This document shows positions 9,338 to 18,550 of a stretch of DNA of 64,000 nucleotides, piece by piece. Every line of letters starts with the position of its first letter. The first letter of the stretch is position 1. Location of the stretch: NCBI GenBank assembly GCA_009841255.1, contig VXMD01000032.1, forward strand, positions 1-64,000, read 5' to 3'. The DNA comes from Candidatus Poribacteria bacterium. GTDB lineage: Bacteria > Poribacteria > WGA-4E > WGA-3G. The notes beneath the pieces were generated by a model. That model was not told the origin of the DNA. It worked only from the letters and a program-made list of their open reading frames with translations, and did not search any database. The position numbers and the translations under genes are program-made.

Positions 9338-10450
9338 ATGCGAAAAAGTTACAAATTCAAACTCCAGTCCCAAAAGAACGTCATCAAACTTGGCAACATG
9401 ATTGACGATATGTGGCAGATACATCTACATATCATGTTGTTGGCACGTCGGTATCGTCTTATGTTCGGTAAAGACATTTCTGCGTCTCGACTCAACAGAC
9501 ACATTACCAACCTCAAAAAGCGGACAAAACCGCAGTGGAGGTCCCTACCGAGTCAAGTTGTGCAAGATGTTGTGTTACGATATGGCAAATCACAAGACGC
9601 ATTTTTTCAGAACAAGAAAGACCGAAAAGCAGGACTCACGAAACGCAAAGTGGGTAGACCTAAAATCAAACCGCGCCACAAATATAACTCTATGACGTTC
9701 ACACAAGCCGGCTACATCCTTGAAGGCAATCGTATCAAAATCAATTGTATAGATACATGGTACTCTTTCCACGAACACCGTGAAATCAAAGGACGGATCA
9801 AGACGATCACAATCAAACGGGATAAGTGCGGAGACTACTGGCTATATTTTTCGTGCGAGAATGTTGACGATTCCAAACCCAAACCCAAGACGGGTAAGAG
9901 CGCAGGGTTTGATTATGGAAATAAAACATTCCTCACAAGCAACGAAGGTGATAAGATAGAATCTCCACAGTTTTTCAAACAATCACTCAATACGTTGCGA
10001 TCTCTCAACAAAGCACTCAGCCGTAAAGTCAAAGGTTCAGGCAACTACTATCGCGCGGCTCGTGCTTTGGCAAGGCTTCACCGAAAGATAGCAAGGCAAC
10101 GCCTGGATTGGCAGTGGAAACTTGCGACCGACCTTTGCACAGAGTTTGATACGCTTTGCTTTGAAACCTTGAACCTTGACGGTATGAAACGGCTTTGGGG
10201 ACGTAAAGTTTCCGATCACGCTTTCTACCAGTTTTTGCAGATATTGGAACAGAAATGTGCAAAACACGGCAAAAACCTTGTGAAAATCAGTCAGTGGACA
10301 CCGACAACAAAACCTTGCTCTAACTGTGGACATCACAACGAAAATCTTTCTCTTTCAGATAGGCAGTGGATATGCCCAGATTGTGGCTCACACCACGACC
10401 GAGACATCAACGCCGCCATCAATATCAAACGGGCAGGCTTAGCTGCCTAA
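9338..10450 (+). CDS. tnpB: RNA-guided endonuclease TnpB (OrfB)
   Basis: A 370-residue TnpB, full length for the family. TnpB is a nuclease guided by an omega-RNA (reRNA) made from the right end of its element. It cuts DNA at sites next to a short TAM and helps the element persist. The three RuvC acidic residues are all present: D192 in GFDYGNKTF, E276 in CFETLNL and D356 in HDRDINAA. The zinc-ribbon cysteines C327, C330, C346 and C349 are also present. It therefore looks intact and potentially active. The N-terminal helix-turn region (MRKSYKFKLQ) is typical. No tnpA accompanies it. Confidence 0.92.
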   Translation: MRKSYKFKLQSQKNVIKLGNMIDDMWQIHLHIMLLARRYRLMFGKDISASRLNRHITNLKKRTKPQWRSLPSQVVQDVVLRYGKSQDAFFQNKKDRKAGLTKRKVGRPKIKPRHKYNSMTFTQAGYILEGNRIKINCIDTWYSFHEHREIKGRIKTITIKRDKCGDYWLYFSCENVDDSKPKPKTGKSAGFDYGNKTFLTSNEGDKIESPQFFKQSLNTLRSLNKALSRKVKGSGNYYRAARALARLHRKIARQRLDWQWKLATDLCTEFDTLCFETLNLDGMKRLWGRKVSDHAFYQFLQILEQKCAKHGKNLVKISQWTPTTKPCSNCGHHNENLSLSDRQWICPDCGSHHDRDINAAINIKRAGLAA

Positions 10451-10535
10451 AGTGGAGTGGTTGTAAGACCTTCCCTCAAAAGAAGGCTTACCGCGAGGAA
10501 GCACAAGCCCCTACCTTCAGGTTGTGGGTACCTTT
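10451..10535 (+). ncRNA. Candidate omega-RNA (reRNA) scaffold at the right end of the TnpB element
   Basis: The 80 bases after the tnpB stop hold short complementary segments (CCTTCCCTC...GAAGG; GCTTACCGCGAGGAAGC) and end in the right-end hairpin at 10511-10530. In this family the same region is the 3' scaffold of the omega-RNA, with the guide being the host sequence just past the element, here starting near 10531. Inferred by position and by family knowledge; no transcript is shown. Confidence 0.5.
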
Positions 10536-10619
10536 GACTGGCATAATAAAGGCAAACTGGCGAAAAAAATCTTGAAATTGCGAGACTCACACTTGGGTGA
10601 AAGGGAGACGGTGGAAATA

Positions 10620-13600
10620 ATGAAGCAAGTAGATGTAGGAGGGAACTCCGATTCCCGACAGTGGATTAACGGACTCAAAAAATGTAAATCTTTGTACACC
10701 GCTTCGATAGCATGCGCCTTGTTGTTGCTGCCCTTCTTTATGAGCGTAGGGTGCGGTCCATTGGTAACCAGCGATCCACAATCTGGTCTTCCTCACGAGG
10801 GTTCCGAAACAAGTGCGGAGTCTGCCAAGACATGGCCCGTGGAACGGACACTCGTCAGCAACGAGGTCAATTGTATTGCGGCAGATTCGGACAATGTATG
10901 GATTGCGACAGCGCGGGGCGTTTCTCGTTGGGACCGTCAGCGGGATCAGTGGCTTCACTATACGATGGAAGATGGGTTGTCGAACGATATGGTGAACGCC
11001 GTTGCAATTGATGGGCAATGGGTCTGGTTCGCCACGGATGAAGGTGTGAGCCGTTACAATATGCTGACAAACACCTTTGCAACCTTCCGAACCATTGACG
11101 GTTTGGCGAGCGACGAGGTCTCCTCTATTGCGGTGGACGGGAATTACGTCTGGTTTGGAACATCCGACGGGTTGAACCGTTATGACAAAACGATTGACAG
11201 TTGGGCGGTCCGCACCCGAAAAGACGGTTTAGTCAGCAAAGTCATTACAGCAATCGCGGTCGAGCCAGAGTACGTCTGGGTCGGCACCGACAGGGAAATA
11301 AATCCGGATGAGCATGGATGGGATGAGGATCCGAGGTTCAGCAGAGGTGGGGTAAGCCGCTACCATCGAGATACGGATTCTTGGAATAACTATACGAAAT
11401 CAGATGGTTTGATAGACAGTGAGATCGCTACGATTGCGGTGGACGATGACAGCGTTTGGTTTGGTACCCAGAAGGAGGGTGTCAGTCAGTACAATCAAGT
11501 TGACCAGACGTTCATCAAAACATATACGAAAACGGATCTGCTGAAAAGCAATATGATCACCTGTGTCCGCGCAGATGGATTTCAGGTTTGGTTTGGAACC
11601 GCCAACGCAGGTGTACATCGATTTATTAAGCCTGTCAATACGTGGGTACATTACACCAAGGCAGATGGATTGTCCAGTAACCATGTGAGTTGGATTACGA
11701 CACAAGGCAACGATGTTTGGTTTGGTAGTAAGGAAGATGGGGTGAGCCGATTTGATAAAGTGAGTGGCGAGTGGACAATTTACAAGCAAGCCGATTTCCT
11801 TGCGAATAACGATGTCCGCTATATAACACGTGCTCCCGATGGGAACCTTTGGATGGCGACGGTCGCAGGGATTTCGATTTACTCTCCTCAAACACGCAAC
11901 TGGGAAATTATTTCCAGGAAAGATGGACTGCCGACCCCCTATGTCACGTCAATCCATATTAGCCATCAGCGGTCAGCGGTCAGCGGTCAGCCAAATAGCA
12001 GTCAGCAAGTGGAAACAGGTTCACCAGAAACCTCTTCACCGCCAGCCGATAGCCCACAGCCGACAACCATTTGGATTGGGAGCGATCGAGGGCTTGGCAC
12101 GCGCGCATACTCAGATAAAGAGTGGACATTTCAGAGCCCCCCTCGAACAGAGACGCAAGTCGAAGCTTTCGTGACATCAGTTGATACGGGCACTGCATCG
12201 CAGGATCACCGTGTCTGGATTGGTACGAGTTCAGGTCCCGCGGCGTATGATACAGTCTCTCAAGAGTGGAGACAACTGGCACTGCCAGACACACCTAAAA
12301 ACCCGCTCATATTATCCGTGCTTGCTCGTGATGAGAAGGTCTGGTTTGGAGGGGCGGCGGGTGTTTGGCGGTACGCAATTGCCGATGAGCAGATGCACCG
12401 TGTTGCCGAAGGTCTTCCCAATTCCTATGTCAATGTGCTGCTTTCTGTGGAACAGACGCTTTGGGCAGGAACACGTCGAGGTCTGGCAAAATATGATGAA
12501 ACTCGCCAGCGTTGGGTACCACTGCCCTTTAATGATCAATTGCCATCGCCCAATGTCACCGCCCTCGCTTCTCGAGATGGTATCCTCTGGATTGGGACAC
12601 CACAGGGTCTGGGGAGTTACACGATCGCTTCCGATTCCTGGAATTCCCTTTCAAACATCCCCTACAATGTTCGGGGTATTCTCTGTGATACAGATGAAAC
12701 ACTTTGGCTAGCGACGGATACCGGTCTTGTTGAATATGACACGCAAAACGGACGAGAAGTGCTACATCAATCCCGTCCGGAGCGGGAGCCGTTCCTTGAA
12801 ACAAGGGTTTCAAACATCAAATTTGATGGGGACTACATCTGGTTCAATAGTTGGGGAGCTTCTCCGAACGGTGCGCTTGTGCGGTTTCATCGTCCAACGG
12901 CAACGTGGCGGCGTTTCACACGCTTAGATATTCTGCAGTCCACTCAGAAAAGAGCCATGACGCTCATTCGTTGGACCTACGTCGATACTGATGCAGTCTG
13001 GTTCACAACGGACTACGGTGTTCTCCGTTACGATAAAATGGCGGATACGTGGCAACATTTTACGCCAGAAGATGGACTCTCTACAGGCGATGTGAATAGA
13101 ATTGATGTGAGTGAGCAGAGCGTCTGGGTCGTTCCGATGATAGGTTTGGAATTAAACCATTATAGTAAAGCGACTGGAACATGGGAGATCGTTGAACAGA
13201 GAGATAACCGCGAGATTGAGCGTGTAAAGGCACTGGGTGTTGATGGCCCGAATGTCTGGTTTTCATCTGGGCGTGGACTCACGCGTTACAATGAAATTAC
13301 GGGCGAATGGAAGGATTTCGGACCAAGGGATGGTCTGGCAGGTAGAGGCGGGGAATGGATTACTGTGGACGACGATTTTATCTGGGTTGCGCGTTCGGAA
13401 TGGGACCGGGGCAGCAATCGTCCGTTGTCACGATACGATAAGAAAACCAAAAAGTGGACAACGTTTTCAACGAATGACGTCCTTTCTGCGAATACCATTA
13501 GACGCATTATCTCAACAGAGAACGATGTCTGGATTCTCTATAGACCTTGGGAAGATGCGGGTGTTACGCGATACGACAGACGCACAAAGGAATGGACGAC

Positions 13601-14882
13601 AATCCGATCGGGACGTGGCACACTCGAACTGGCAGCCGATGACGATTATCTCTGGTTAGCTGCACCCAACGATGGGCTTCGACGCTTCCATTTTGCTTCT
13701 GGTACTTGGGCAAGGTTTAGAGATATCAAAGGGCTGCTCCATAACCATGTCGGCGAGTATGGACTTGCAGTGGATGAGGACTATGTATGGGTGGGGACTT
13801 TACGTGGGCTTTCCCGTTATGACAAGCGGAAGGAATCTTGGACCCCCTTGGCAGCACTGCCAACACTTATTGGACGCACCGTTCGAACGGTAGATGCAGA
13901 TGAGCGTTTCGTCTGGGTCGGTACTGAAGAGGGTATGTCTCGCTATGACAAGGTCTTAGGAACTTGGAAGAATTATCAGCAGGAGGGCGGATCCGAAAAC
14001 ATAGAAACCCACGGCGGTCATTGGCACCGGCATCGACGAAAAAAGAGAGACTGTCTTTCCGATGACGTTGTGAGTTCTATTGTCGTCGATGACCAATACG
14101 TCTGGGTCGGTACACGCGACGGGGCGAATCGCTTTGATAAGATAGCCCTGGAGTGGGATCAGTACAAAACTGAGCATGGATTGCCTGCGAATAATGTAAC
14201 TTCTGTCAGCAGCGATGCCGATAGTATCTGGGTTGGGACTAACTCCGGGATCGGAAAGTATCCCCGCACAGCGGATGATCGCAATGCCTGGATTACTTAC
14301 ACGTCGGGCACCGAGATCCAACCTTCCGCTGTATCCAAGGAGTTCGCAGAATCGTTGGTTACCGATCAAATTTGGTGTATCACGGCGAGCAAGAAACATG
14401 TTTGGGTCGGTACACGCCGAGGTGTCAGCCGATATGACATCAGTAGAGACATTTGGAAGACAATCACAATGGAAGATGGACTCGCAAGCGATGAAGTCAG
14501 TTGTATCGCTATTGATGGGGACAATGTCTGGTTTGGCAGCGACCGTGGTGTGACACTCTATAATGAAAAGACAGAGGTGTGGGCGGCGTATACGACAGAA
14601 GATGGACTTGCCAGCAATAAAGTTACCACTATCGGTGTTGATGACGCTGAAGTTTGGATTGGCACCTACAATGCCGGGGTCAGTCGGTTTGATCAGTTGA
14701 CAAATAGTTGGACGACTTACACTCGAGAGGATGGTTTGGCGCATAACGGTATCCTTTCGATGGCTGTAGATAGTCCCTACGTCTGGTTTGGAACTTATCG
14801 TGGATTGAGCCGCTTCGATAAACGCACAGAAATCTGGACAACCTTCACAGAGTCTCACGGACCCGAGGATATTTTAAGGTAG
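10620..14882 (+). CDS. Giant beta-propeller lipoprotein, about 29 Reg_prop-type repeats
   Basis: About 1420 residues. The ATG at 10620 gives a signal peptide ending in FFMSVGC, a lipobox, so the mature protein is likely membrane anchored. The upstream open frame (from 10524) runs into the right end of the TnpB element and is not taken. I count 29 units of the form 'VWFGT..GVSRYDK ... W..Y...DGL.SN.V..I..D', the Reg_prop repeat (PF07494) normally found in the sensor half of hybrid two-component systems. Here no kinase or output domain follows. Twenty-nine units would build about four seven-bladed propellers. A repeat-derived insert interrupts the array at 11961-12070. Ligand and partner are unknown. 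Confidence 0.85.
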   Translation: MKQVDVGGNSDSRQWINGLKKCKSLYTASIACALLLLPFFMSVGCGPLVTSDPQSGLPHEGSETSAESAKTWPVERTLVSNEVNCIAADSDNVWIATARGVSRWDRQRDQWLHYTMEDGLSNDMVNAVAIDGQWVWFATDEGVSRYNMLTNTFATFRTIDGLASDEVSSIAVDGNYVWFGTSDGLNRYDKTIDSWAVRTRKDGLVSKVITAIAVEPEYVWVGTDREINPDEHGWDEDPRFSRGGVSRYHRDTDSWNNYTKSDGLIDSEIATIAVDDDSVWFGTQKEGVSQYNQVDQTFIKTYTKTDLLKSNMITCVRADGFQVWFGTANAGVHRFIKPVNTWVHYTKADGLSSNHVSWITTQGNDVWFGSKEDGVSRFDKVSGEWTIYKQADFLANNDVRYITRAPDGNLWMATVAGISIYSPQTRNWEIISRKDGLPTPYVTSIHISHQRSAVSGQPNSSQQVETGSPETSSPPADSPQPTTIWIGSDRGLGTRAYSDKEWTFQSPPRTETQVEAFVTSVDTGTASQDHRVWIGTSSGPAAYDTVSQEWRQLALPDTPKNPLILSVLARDEKVWFGGAAGVWRYAIADEQMHRVAEGLPNSYVNVLLSVEQTLWAGTRRGLAKYDETRQRWVPLPFNDQLPSPNVTALASRDGILWIGTPQGLGSYTIASDSWNSLSNIPYNVRGILCDTDETLWLATDTGLVEYDTQNGREVLHQSRPEREPFLETRVSNIKFDGDYIWFNSWGASPNGALVRFHRPTATWRRFTRLDILQSTQKRAMTLIRWTYVDTDAVWFTTDYGVLRYDKMADTWQHFTPEDGLSTGDVNRIDVSEQSVWVVPMIGLELNHYSKATGTWEIVEQRDNREIERVKALGVDGPNVWFSSGRGLTRYNEITGEWKDFGPRDGLAGRGGEWITVDDDFIWVARSEWDRGSNRPLSRYDKKTKKWTTFSTNDVLSANTIRRIISTENDVWILYRPWEDAGVTRYDRRTKEWTTIRSGRGTLELAADDDYLWLAAPNDGLRRFHFASGTWARFRDIKGLLHNHVGEYGLAVDEDYVWVGTLRGLSRYDKRKESWTPLAALPTLIGRTVRTVDADERFVWVGTEEGMSRYDKVLGTWKNYQQEGGSENIETHGGHWHRHRRKKRDCLSDDVVSSIVVDDQYVWVGTRDGANRFDKIALEWDQYKTEHGLPANNVTSVSSDADSIWVGTNSGIGKYPRTADDRNAWITYTSGTEIQPSAVSKEFAESLVTDQIWCITASKKHVWVGTRRGVSRYDISRDIWKTITMEDGLASDEVSCIAIDGDNVWFGSDRGVTLYNEKTEVWAAYTTEDGLASNKVTTIGVDDAEVWIGTYNAGVSRFDQLTNSWTTYTREDGLAHNGILSMAVDSPYVWFGTYRGLSRFDKRTEIWTTFTESHGPEDILR
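11961..12070 (+). repeat. AGC-rich dispersed repeat inserted in frame in the propeller gene
   Basis: Tandem CAGCGGT units begin here, then AGCAGTCAGCAAG, and a mirrored AGCCGATAGCCCACAGCC segment closes the insert. It encodes a Ser/Gln/Pro-rich loop (SAVSGQPNSSQQVETGSPET) unlike the surrounding propeller repeats. Related words occur at 14880-14913 and 29976-30003. Confidence 0.65.
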
Positions 14883-14996
14883 CAGTCAGCAATCAGCAGT
14901 CGGTTTTCAGTAACTGTTGTTGACATGAGAATCTTTTTTAAAAAAGCTAACACGCTGACAGCAAGGGACCAACAGTCGAAGCGATCTTCGCTGAAA
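14880..14996. repeat. AGCAGTCAGCAATCAGCAG dispersed repeat after the propeller gene
   Basis: The stop codon of the propeller gene is its first bases. TCAGCAATCAGCAG and GGTTTTCAG are mirrored by GCTGACAGC and GCTGAAAACT near 14955-14996. This fills the gap to the next gene and shares words with the copies at 11961 and 29976. Confidence 0.55.
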
Positions 14997-15007
14997 ACTA
15001 ATAAGAT

Positions 15008-16981
15008 ATGGAAATAAACAGAGATGACCGAAATTCCCGTATTCGTCTTCCCGTTAAAAGTTTCCTTTTGCTGTTAAACGTCTTGCTTTGCTATGTCCTC
15101 GTGTTCCGCGCTGATGCAGAGGATGCGTACAGTCTATTCGGTAAGTTGTTCCTATCCGGACGTGTCGAATATGATTTCACGAACAGGCGGAACTTCCTCG
15201 CAGATACAGAGGAGGAGCGTGTTAGGCAAGACAGTTTCGATTTTGACCGGCTTTTCCGGCGCGGCTTCCATAGTGTCATGGTGATTGAGGAGACCGCAGG
15301 GAGTGTCAAAAATATCTTGAGTCTTGGAGAGGTCCCGACGACCTTCACGAAATTCACCTTCGATCAGATCGACCTAAGCGGTGTCCGTTGGGAGGTCCGC
15401 TCCAATCGCACTGATTGGACAATCCTAATGGTGCCCGGTTTGCTGAATCGACTGAATGGACGTGAGGGAAGGGGCCAAAAATCTGGTATCGGCTTGCGTG
15501 AAGTCACAAAGTTCGGTAGATCTCAATTGGGGCTCTCCTGGTACTTCCGCGAGACACCCGTATGGGCGGTAGATCTGGAAACCAATTTCACCAACTACGG
15601 TATAAAAGCAGAGTTGGCTGTCACACCGAAGAGTGCGTTGCAAAAAAACTTAAGTTCACGTCTCGATGCGACGACAACAGTTCTCAAAGCATTTCAAACC
15701 GTTGGGGATACGATTTTTCAGGCGGAAGTGTATCGCGTGGGTCCGCGGTTTGATGCCTCCCGATCCGTCGGCGACAACGATGACCAGGACCGTTACTCCG
15801 ATAACACACCCCTTGACCCACCTTCCCTAATTATTCCCGGAGACCTTGATAAAAATAACAACGGTATCTTCGACTACGAGGATGATATTCTACTGTTCGA
15901 TGTCGATGAGGATTTCTTGGACGAAAGCGATCGGAATAACAACGGTATCCGTGACGAGGAGGAAAACGATAAGGATCCGAATTACGAGTTCGATGTTGGA
16001 CTGCAAGGAATCCGGTTGTTTATGAACCGTAAGATAAGTCGTCAGGCGAGTGTCGTTGACTTGGATCTTGGATTACAAATCGAAGAAAACCTCAGACTCA
16101 GAAATACGCCCTCCTCAACAAAAGCGTTCACCAATCTAATTTATCGGAAAGAACTCGCACGTGCCTCTTCAGTTGTTTTCGAGAATGAACTGAAATTAGT
16201 GAAGGACCGGATTCCCGATGAGACATGGTATTACGCTGGATTTCTAAGTGGAACAGAGGAAGGATTGTATCGGGCACAACCGGAAGTCCGAAAAATGGAA
16301 AGAAACGGGGAAGTGGAATTTTTCTATATCGATGGCGGCACCGAAGTCGAAAAACGTCGCAGAGACCCATTGCTCATGCAGAACGATCTGATTAACACCG
16401 CCAAGCTCACGTATGAATATTTGGGAATCGACCGGATGGTCACGACGGCTCGCGCCAAAATTCAATACGATTACGATTTCGAAAAAGACAATCAACATTA
16501 CGAAGTCGGCATTTTCAAAAGCCTGTACCGTCTGCGTCCTTCCAAGTCGCTGGAAATCAGTCCGATGTTCAAAACCACCGTTCGCAACGGCTTTCGGATG
16601 GCGGAAGATCGGCTTGAATACCTGTCCTTAACCGGGGAAATCGACGGTAGGCATGTCTCCCGCCGCTTCCGATTGCGCGAAATTGAACGCGCGAACGTAC
16701 GGGATATGGCTTCGGCACTCATCCTGAAGGTGGTCTATCAATTTACGAAGACGATCAAGCTCACGGGTGGTGGTCAAATTCTCCTGTTCAACGATATGCT
16801 TAAGAACGACAACGATTTTGTCCGTCAAGCGTTGTTGGCTGAAATGGAAAAGAGTTTTGTTGCGTACGAGAAGCGTATGTTTCTCCATATCGGTGCGCGC
16901 TACATAGATCAGCGCGCTATCGGGGATGTAAACGATCAGAACTATATGGAAATTTTTGTGCGCGTCTTTGGGAAGTTTTAA
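15008..16981 (+). CDS. Exported barrel-like protein with calcium-loop motifs
   Basis: A 657-residue protein with a hydrophobic N-terminus (SFLLLLNVLLCYVLVFRADA) as signal peptide. I do not recognise a named family. Most of the chain is alternating polar and aromatic beta-rich sequence, and it ends in YMEIFVRVFGKF, an aromatic C-terminus of the kind that targets outer-membrane barrels. Two acidic loops near residues 282-325 (DLDKNNNGIFDYEDD and ESDRNNNGIRDEEEND) look like thrombospondin-3 or EF-hand-like calcium sites. An outer-membrane role is inferred, not shown. It follows the propeller lipoprotein on the same strand, separated by a repeat. Confidence 0.6.
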   Translation: MEINRDDRNSRIRLPVKSFLLLLNVLLCYVLVFRADAEDAYSLFGKLFLSGRVEYDFTNRRNFLADTEEERVRQDSFDFDRLFRRGFHSVMVIEETAGSVKNILSLGEVPTTFTKFTFDQIDLSGVRWEVRSNRTDWTILMVPGLLNRLNGREGRGQKSGIGLREVTKFGRSQLGLSWYFRETPVWAVDLETNFTNYGIKAELAVTPKSALQKNLSSRLDATTTVLKAFQTVGDTIFQAEVYRVGPRFDASRSVGDNDDQDRYSDNTPLDPPSLIIPGDLDKNNNGIFDYEDDILLFDVDEDFLDESDRNNNGIRDEEENDKDPNYEFDVGLQGIRLFMNRKISRQASVVDLDLGLQIEENLRLRNTPSSTKAFTNLIYRKELARASSVVFENELKLVKDRIPDETWYYAGFLSGTEEGLYRAQPEVRKMERNGEVEFFYIDGGTEVEKRRRDPLLMQNDLINTAKLTYEYLGIDRMVTTARAKIQYDYDFEKDNQHYEVGIFKSLYRLRPSKSLEISPMFKTTVRNGFRMAEDRLEYLSLTGEIDGRHVSRRFRLREIERANVRDMASALILKVVYQFTKTIKLTGGGQILLFNDMLKNDNDFVRQALLAEMEKSFVAYEKRMFLHIGARYIDQRAIGDVNDQNYMEIFVRVFGKF

Positions 16982-17432
16982 AAAATTAGGACTTATGCAC
17001 AAAACAGATATTGAAGGATGAAAGGATGCCTCCTCCGCCCACACTTTAAAGCCGAAGAACCTCGCAAGCAAACGAAAAATCTTACGTAAGTTTCATACAA
17101 TTTCACAATTTTCATAGCAAAACCGAAAAATCATTAGATTTCGCGAAAGGCTATAAACCCATACCATGCTTGAGTTTTGAATAGTTTTCGTCAAAGGTTA
17201 CTATGAAGTTTGCTATGAAAATTTCGTGGGTCAAATTTATGACGCAATTACATCCCACCACGGGTTGATAACCCCTCGATTTCTATCATTACTGCGTAAG
17301 CCGTAAATAATCATCAACCTGAAGAAGAAACCGATGAACAAACAAAATAGCATCTCTTGGAATCTCGCCGCATTTATCCTTATCTTTATCGGTTTAGGTG
17401 CTTCAATCTACCTAAGGAGATGGAAGTTGGTT
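16982..17432. other. Intergenic stretch holding the 17107-17223 element
   Basis: No gene is supported. An alternative start for the next gene at 17334 would use the last 100 bases and add a second hydrophobic segment; this is not preferred. The rest holds the inverted-repeat element listed separately and AT-rich sequence in which I see nothing else. Confidence 0.5.
17107..17223. repeat. 117-bp MITE-like element with perfect 15-bp terminal inverted repeats
   Basis: AATTTTCATAGCAAA at 17107-17121 and TTTGCTATGAAAATT at 17209-17223 are exact reverse complements. Inside lies CTATAAACCCATACCATG, which matches the core of the 221-455 element. No open frame of note is present. Shape and size fit a non-autonomous element. 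Confidence 0.8.
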
Positions 17433-18485
17433 ATGAGAAAATTAATATACAGTCTATTGATCGGGATTGTTTTAGCGGGTTGTGGTGAAGATAACATGGT
17501 TGAAGAACAACCTGAGATAACCCAAACCGAAGCTGTTGATGGAACACCGTTTCGTGTGATTACTTGGGAGAAAGACGGCACATCGATGGTTTTGCTCCCC
17601 GCAGGTTCATTTGAAATGGGGGATCATTTCGGTGAAGGGGCGGCAGATGAACTCCCTGTCCACCAAGTGGAGTTGGACGCTTTTTACATGGACCGGTATG
17701 AGGTAACGATTGGACAATATAAACGGTTTTTAAAAGAAACAGCCAGCGGAACTTTACCGGACCAAACACCTAATTGGATAGCAGAAAAAGCGATTGTACT
17801 CGCACAAAAAGGTGTGCAGCAGTTAGTTGGTTTCACCACACCCACCGACAATCACCCTGTAGTAGGTGTCACTTTTAACAATGCCGAAGCCTATGCCCAG
17901 TGGGCAGGAAAACGGCTACCTACTGAAGCTGAATGGGAATACGCAGCACGAGGCGGGTTAGTGGGGAAACGGTATGTTTGGGGAAATCAGCCTCCCGCAG
18001 GAACAGACTGCAATTTTACCGGCTCCTTTGTTGGAGAACAGGCTGATGACGGTTATTTATATATAGCACCGGTCGGGAGTTATGACGCTAACGGCTACGG
18101 ATTATATGATATGGCAGGGAACGTATGGGAATGGTGTGCTGATTGGTATAGTGACAACTATTATGCAGGTTCTGCTTCCGACAATCCAAAGGGACCAGAA
18201 GCGGGAACGGAACGAGTATTAAGGGGCAGCGGATGGTCGAGTTATCTTCAACATTTACGTCTGTCCCGCCGTTTAAAACTCTCTCCGACAGCAACGGGAT
18301 TTCCGCAGGCAGTTGAATATTCAGGCTTGAAGAAACCGGTTTTGGATAAGAACATCCCTATAGAGAAGAAAAAACATAATCAGGAACAGAAACCACAAGC
18401 GAATCCAGGCTTGAAAAAACAGGTGCCCGACAATATCGTTTGGGTCGGCTTTCGATGTGTGGCAGATTTGATCATAGAAGAATAG
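17433..18485 (+). CDS. SUMF1/formylglycine-generating-enzyme-like lipoprotein
   Basis: About 350 residues from the ATG at 17433 (AAGGAGA 12 bases upstream). The N-terminus is a lipoprotein signal with lipobox LAGC; the ATG at 17334 would place a second hydrophobic stretch before it. The SUMF1 (FGE-sulfatase) fold is clear: MVLLPAGSFEMGD, FYMDRYEVTIGQYKRF, HPVVGVTFNNAEAYAQWAGK, RLPTEAEWEYAARGG, GNVWEWCADWY. Most such bacterial lipoproteins lack formylglycine-generating activity and act as binding or scaffold domains. The C-terminus has two related VLDKN/VPDNI segments with a Lys-rich insert before the usual GFRC end. Confidence 0.82.
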   Translation: MRKLIYSLLIGIVLAGCGEDNMVEEQPEITQTEAVDGTPFRVITWEKDGTSMVLLPAGSFEMGDHFGEGAADELPVHQVELDAFYMDRYEVTIGQYKRFLKETASGTLPDQTPNWIAEKAIVLAQKGVQQLVGFTTPTDNHPVVGVTFNNAEAYAQWAGKRLPTEAEWEYAARGGLVGKRYVWGNQPPAGTDCNFTGSFVGEQADDGYLYIAPVGSYDANGYGLYDMAGNVWEWCADWYSDNYYAGSASDNPKGPEAGTERVLRGSGWSSYLQHLRLSRRLKLSPTATGFPQAVEYSGLKKPVLDKNIPIEKKKHNQEQKPQANPGLKKQVPDNIVWVGFRCVADLIIEE

Positions 18486-18550
18486 TCCTATATCCTTCTT
18501 CACAATAAACATCTTTTCACTCTAATCGAACAAACATAGATAGGTCACTC

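Larger units (their letters stand above)
9149..10530 (+). mobile_element. IS200/IS605-group element, TnpB-only (IS1341 type)
   Basis: The tnpB gene is bracketed by two related imperfect hairpins. The left one starts CCCTATGCTTCAGCTTGTGGG near 9152, the right one CCCCTACCTTCAGGTTGTGGG near 10511. No tnpA is present, so mobility would need a transposase in trans. The right end runs almost directly into the propeller lipoprotein gene. Exact element ends cannot be fixed without an empty site for comparison. Confidence 0.7.

Noticed and set aside
10524-10619. N-terminal extension of the propeller gene
   Set aside because: It runs over the right end of the TnpB element and would bury the lipoprotein signal.
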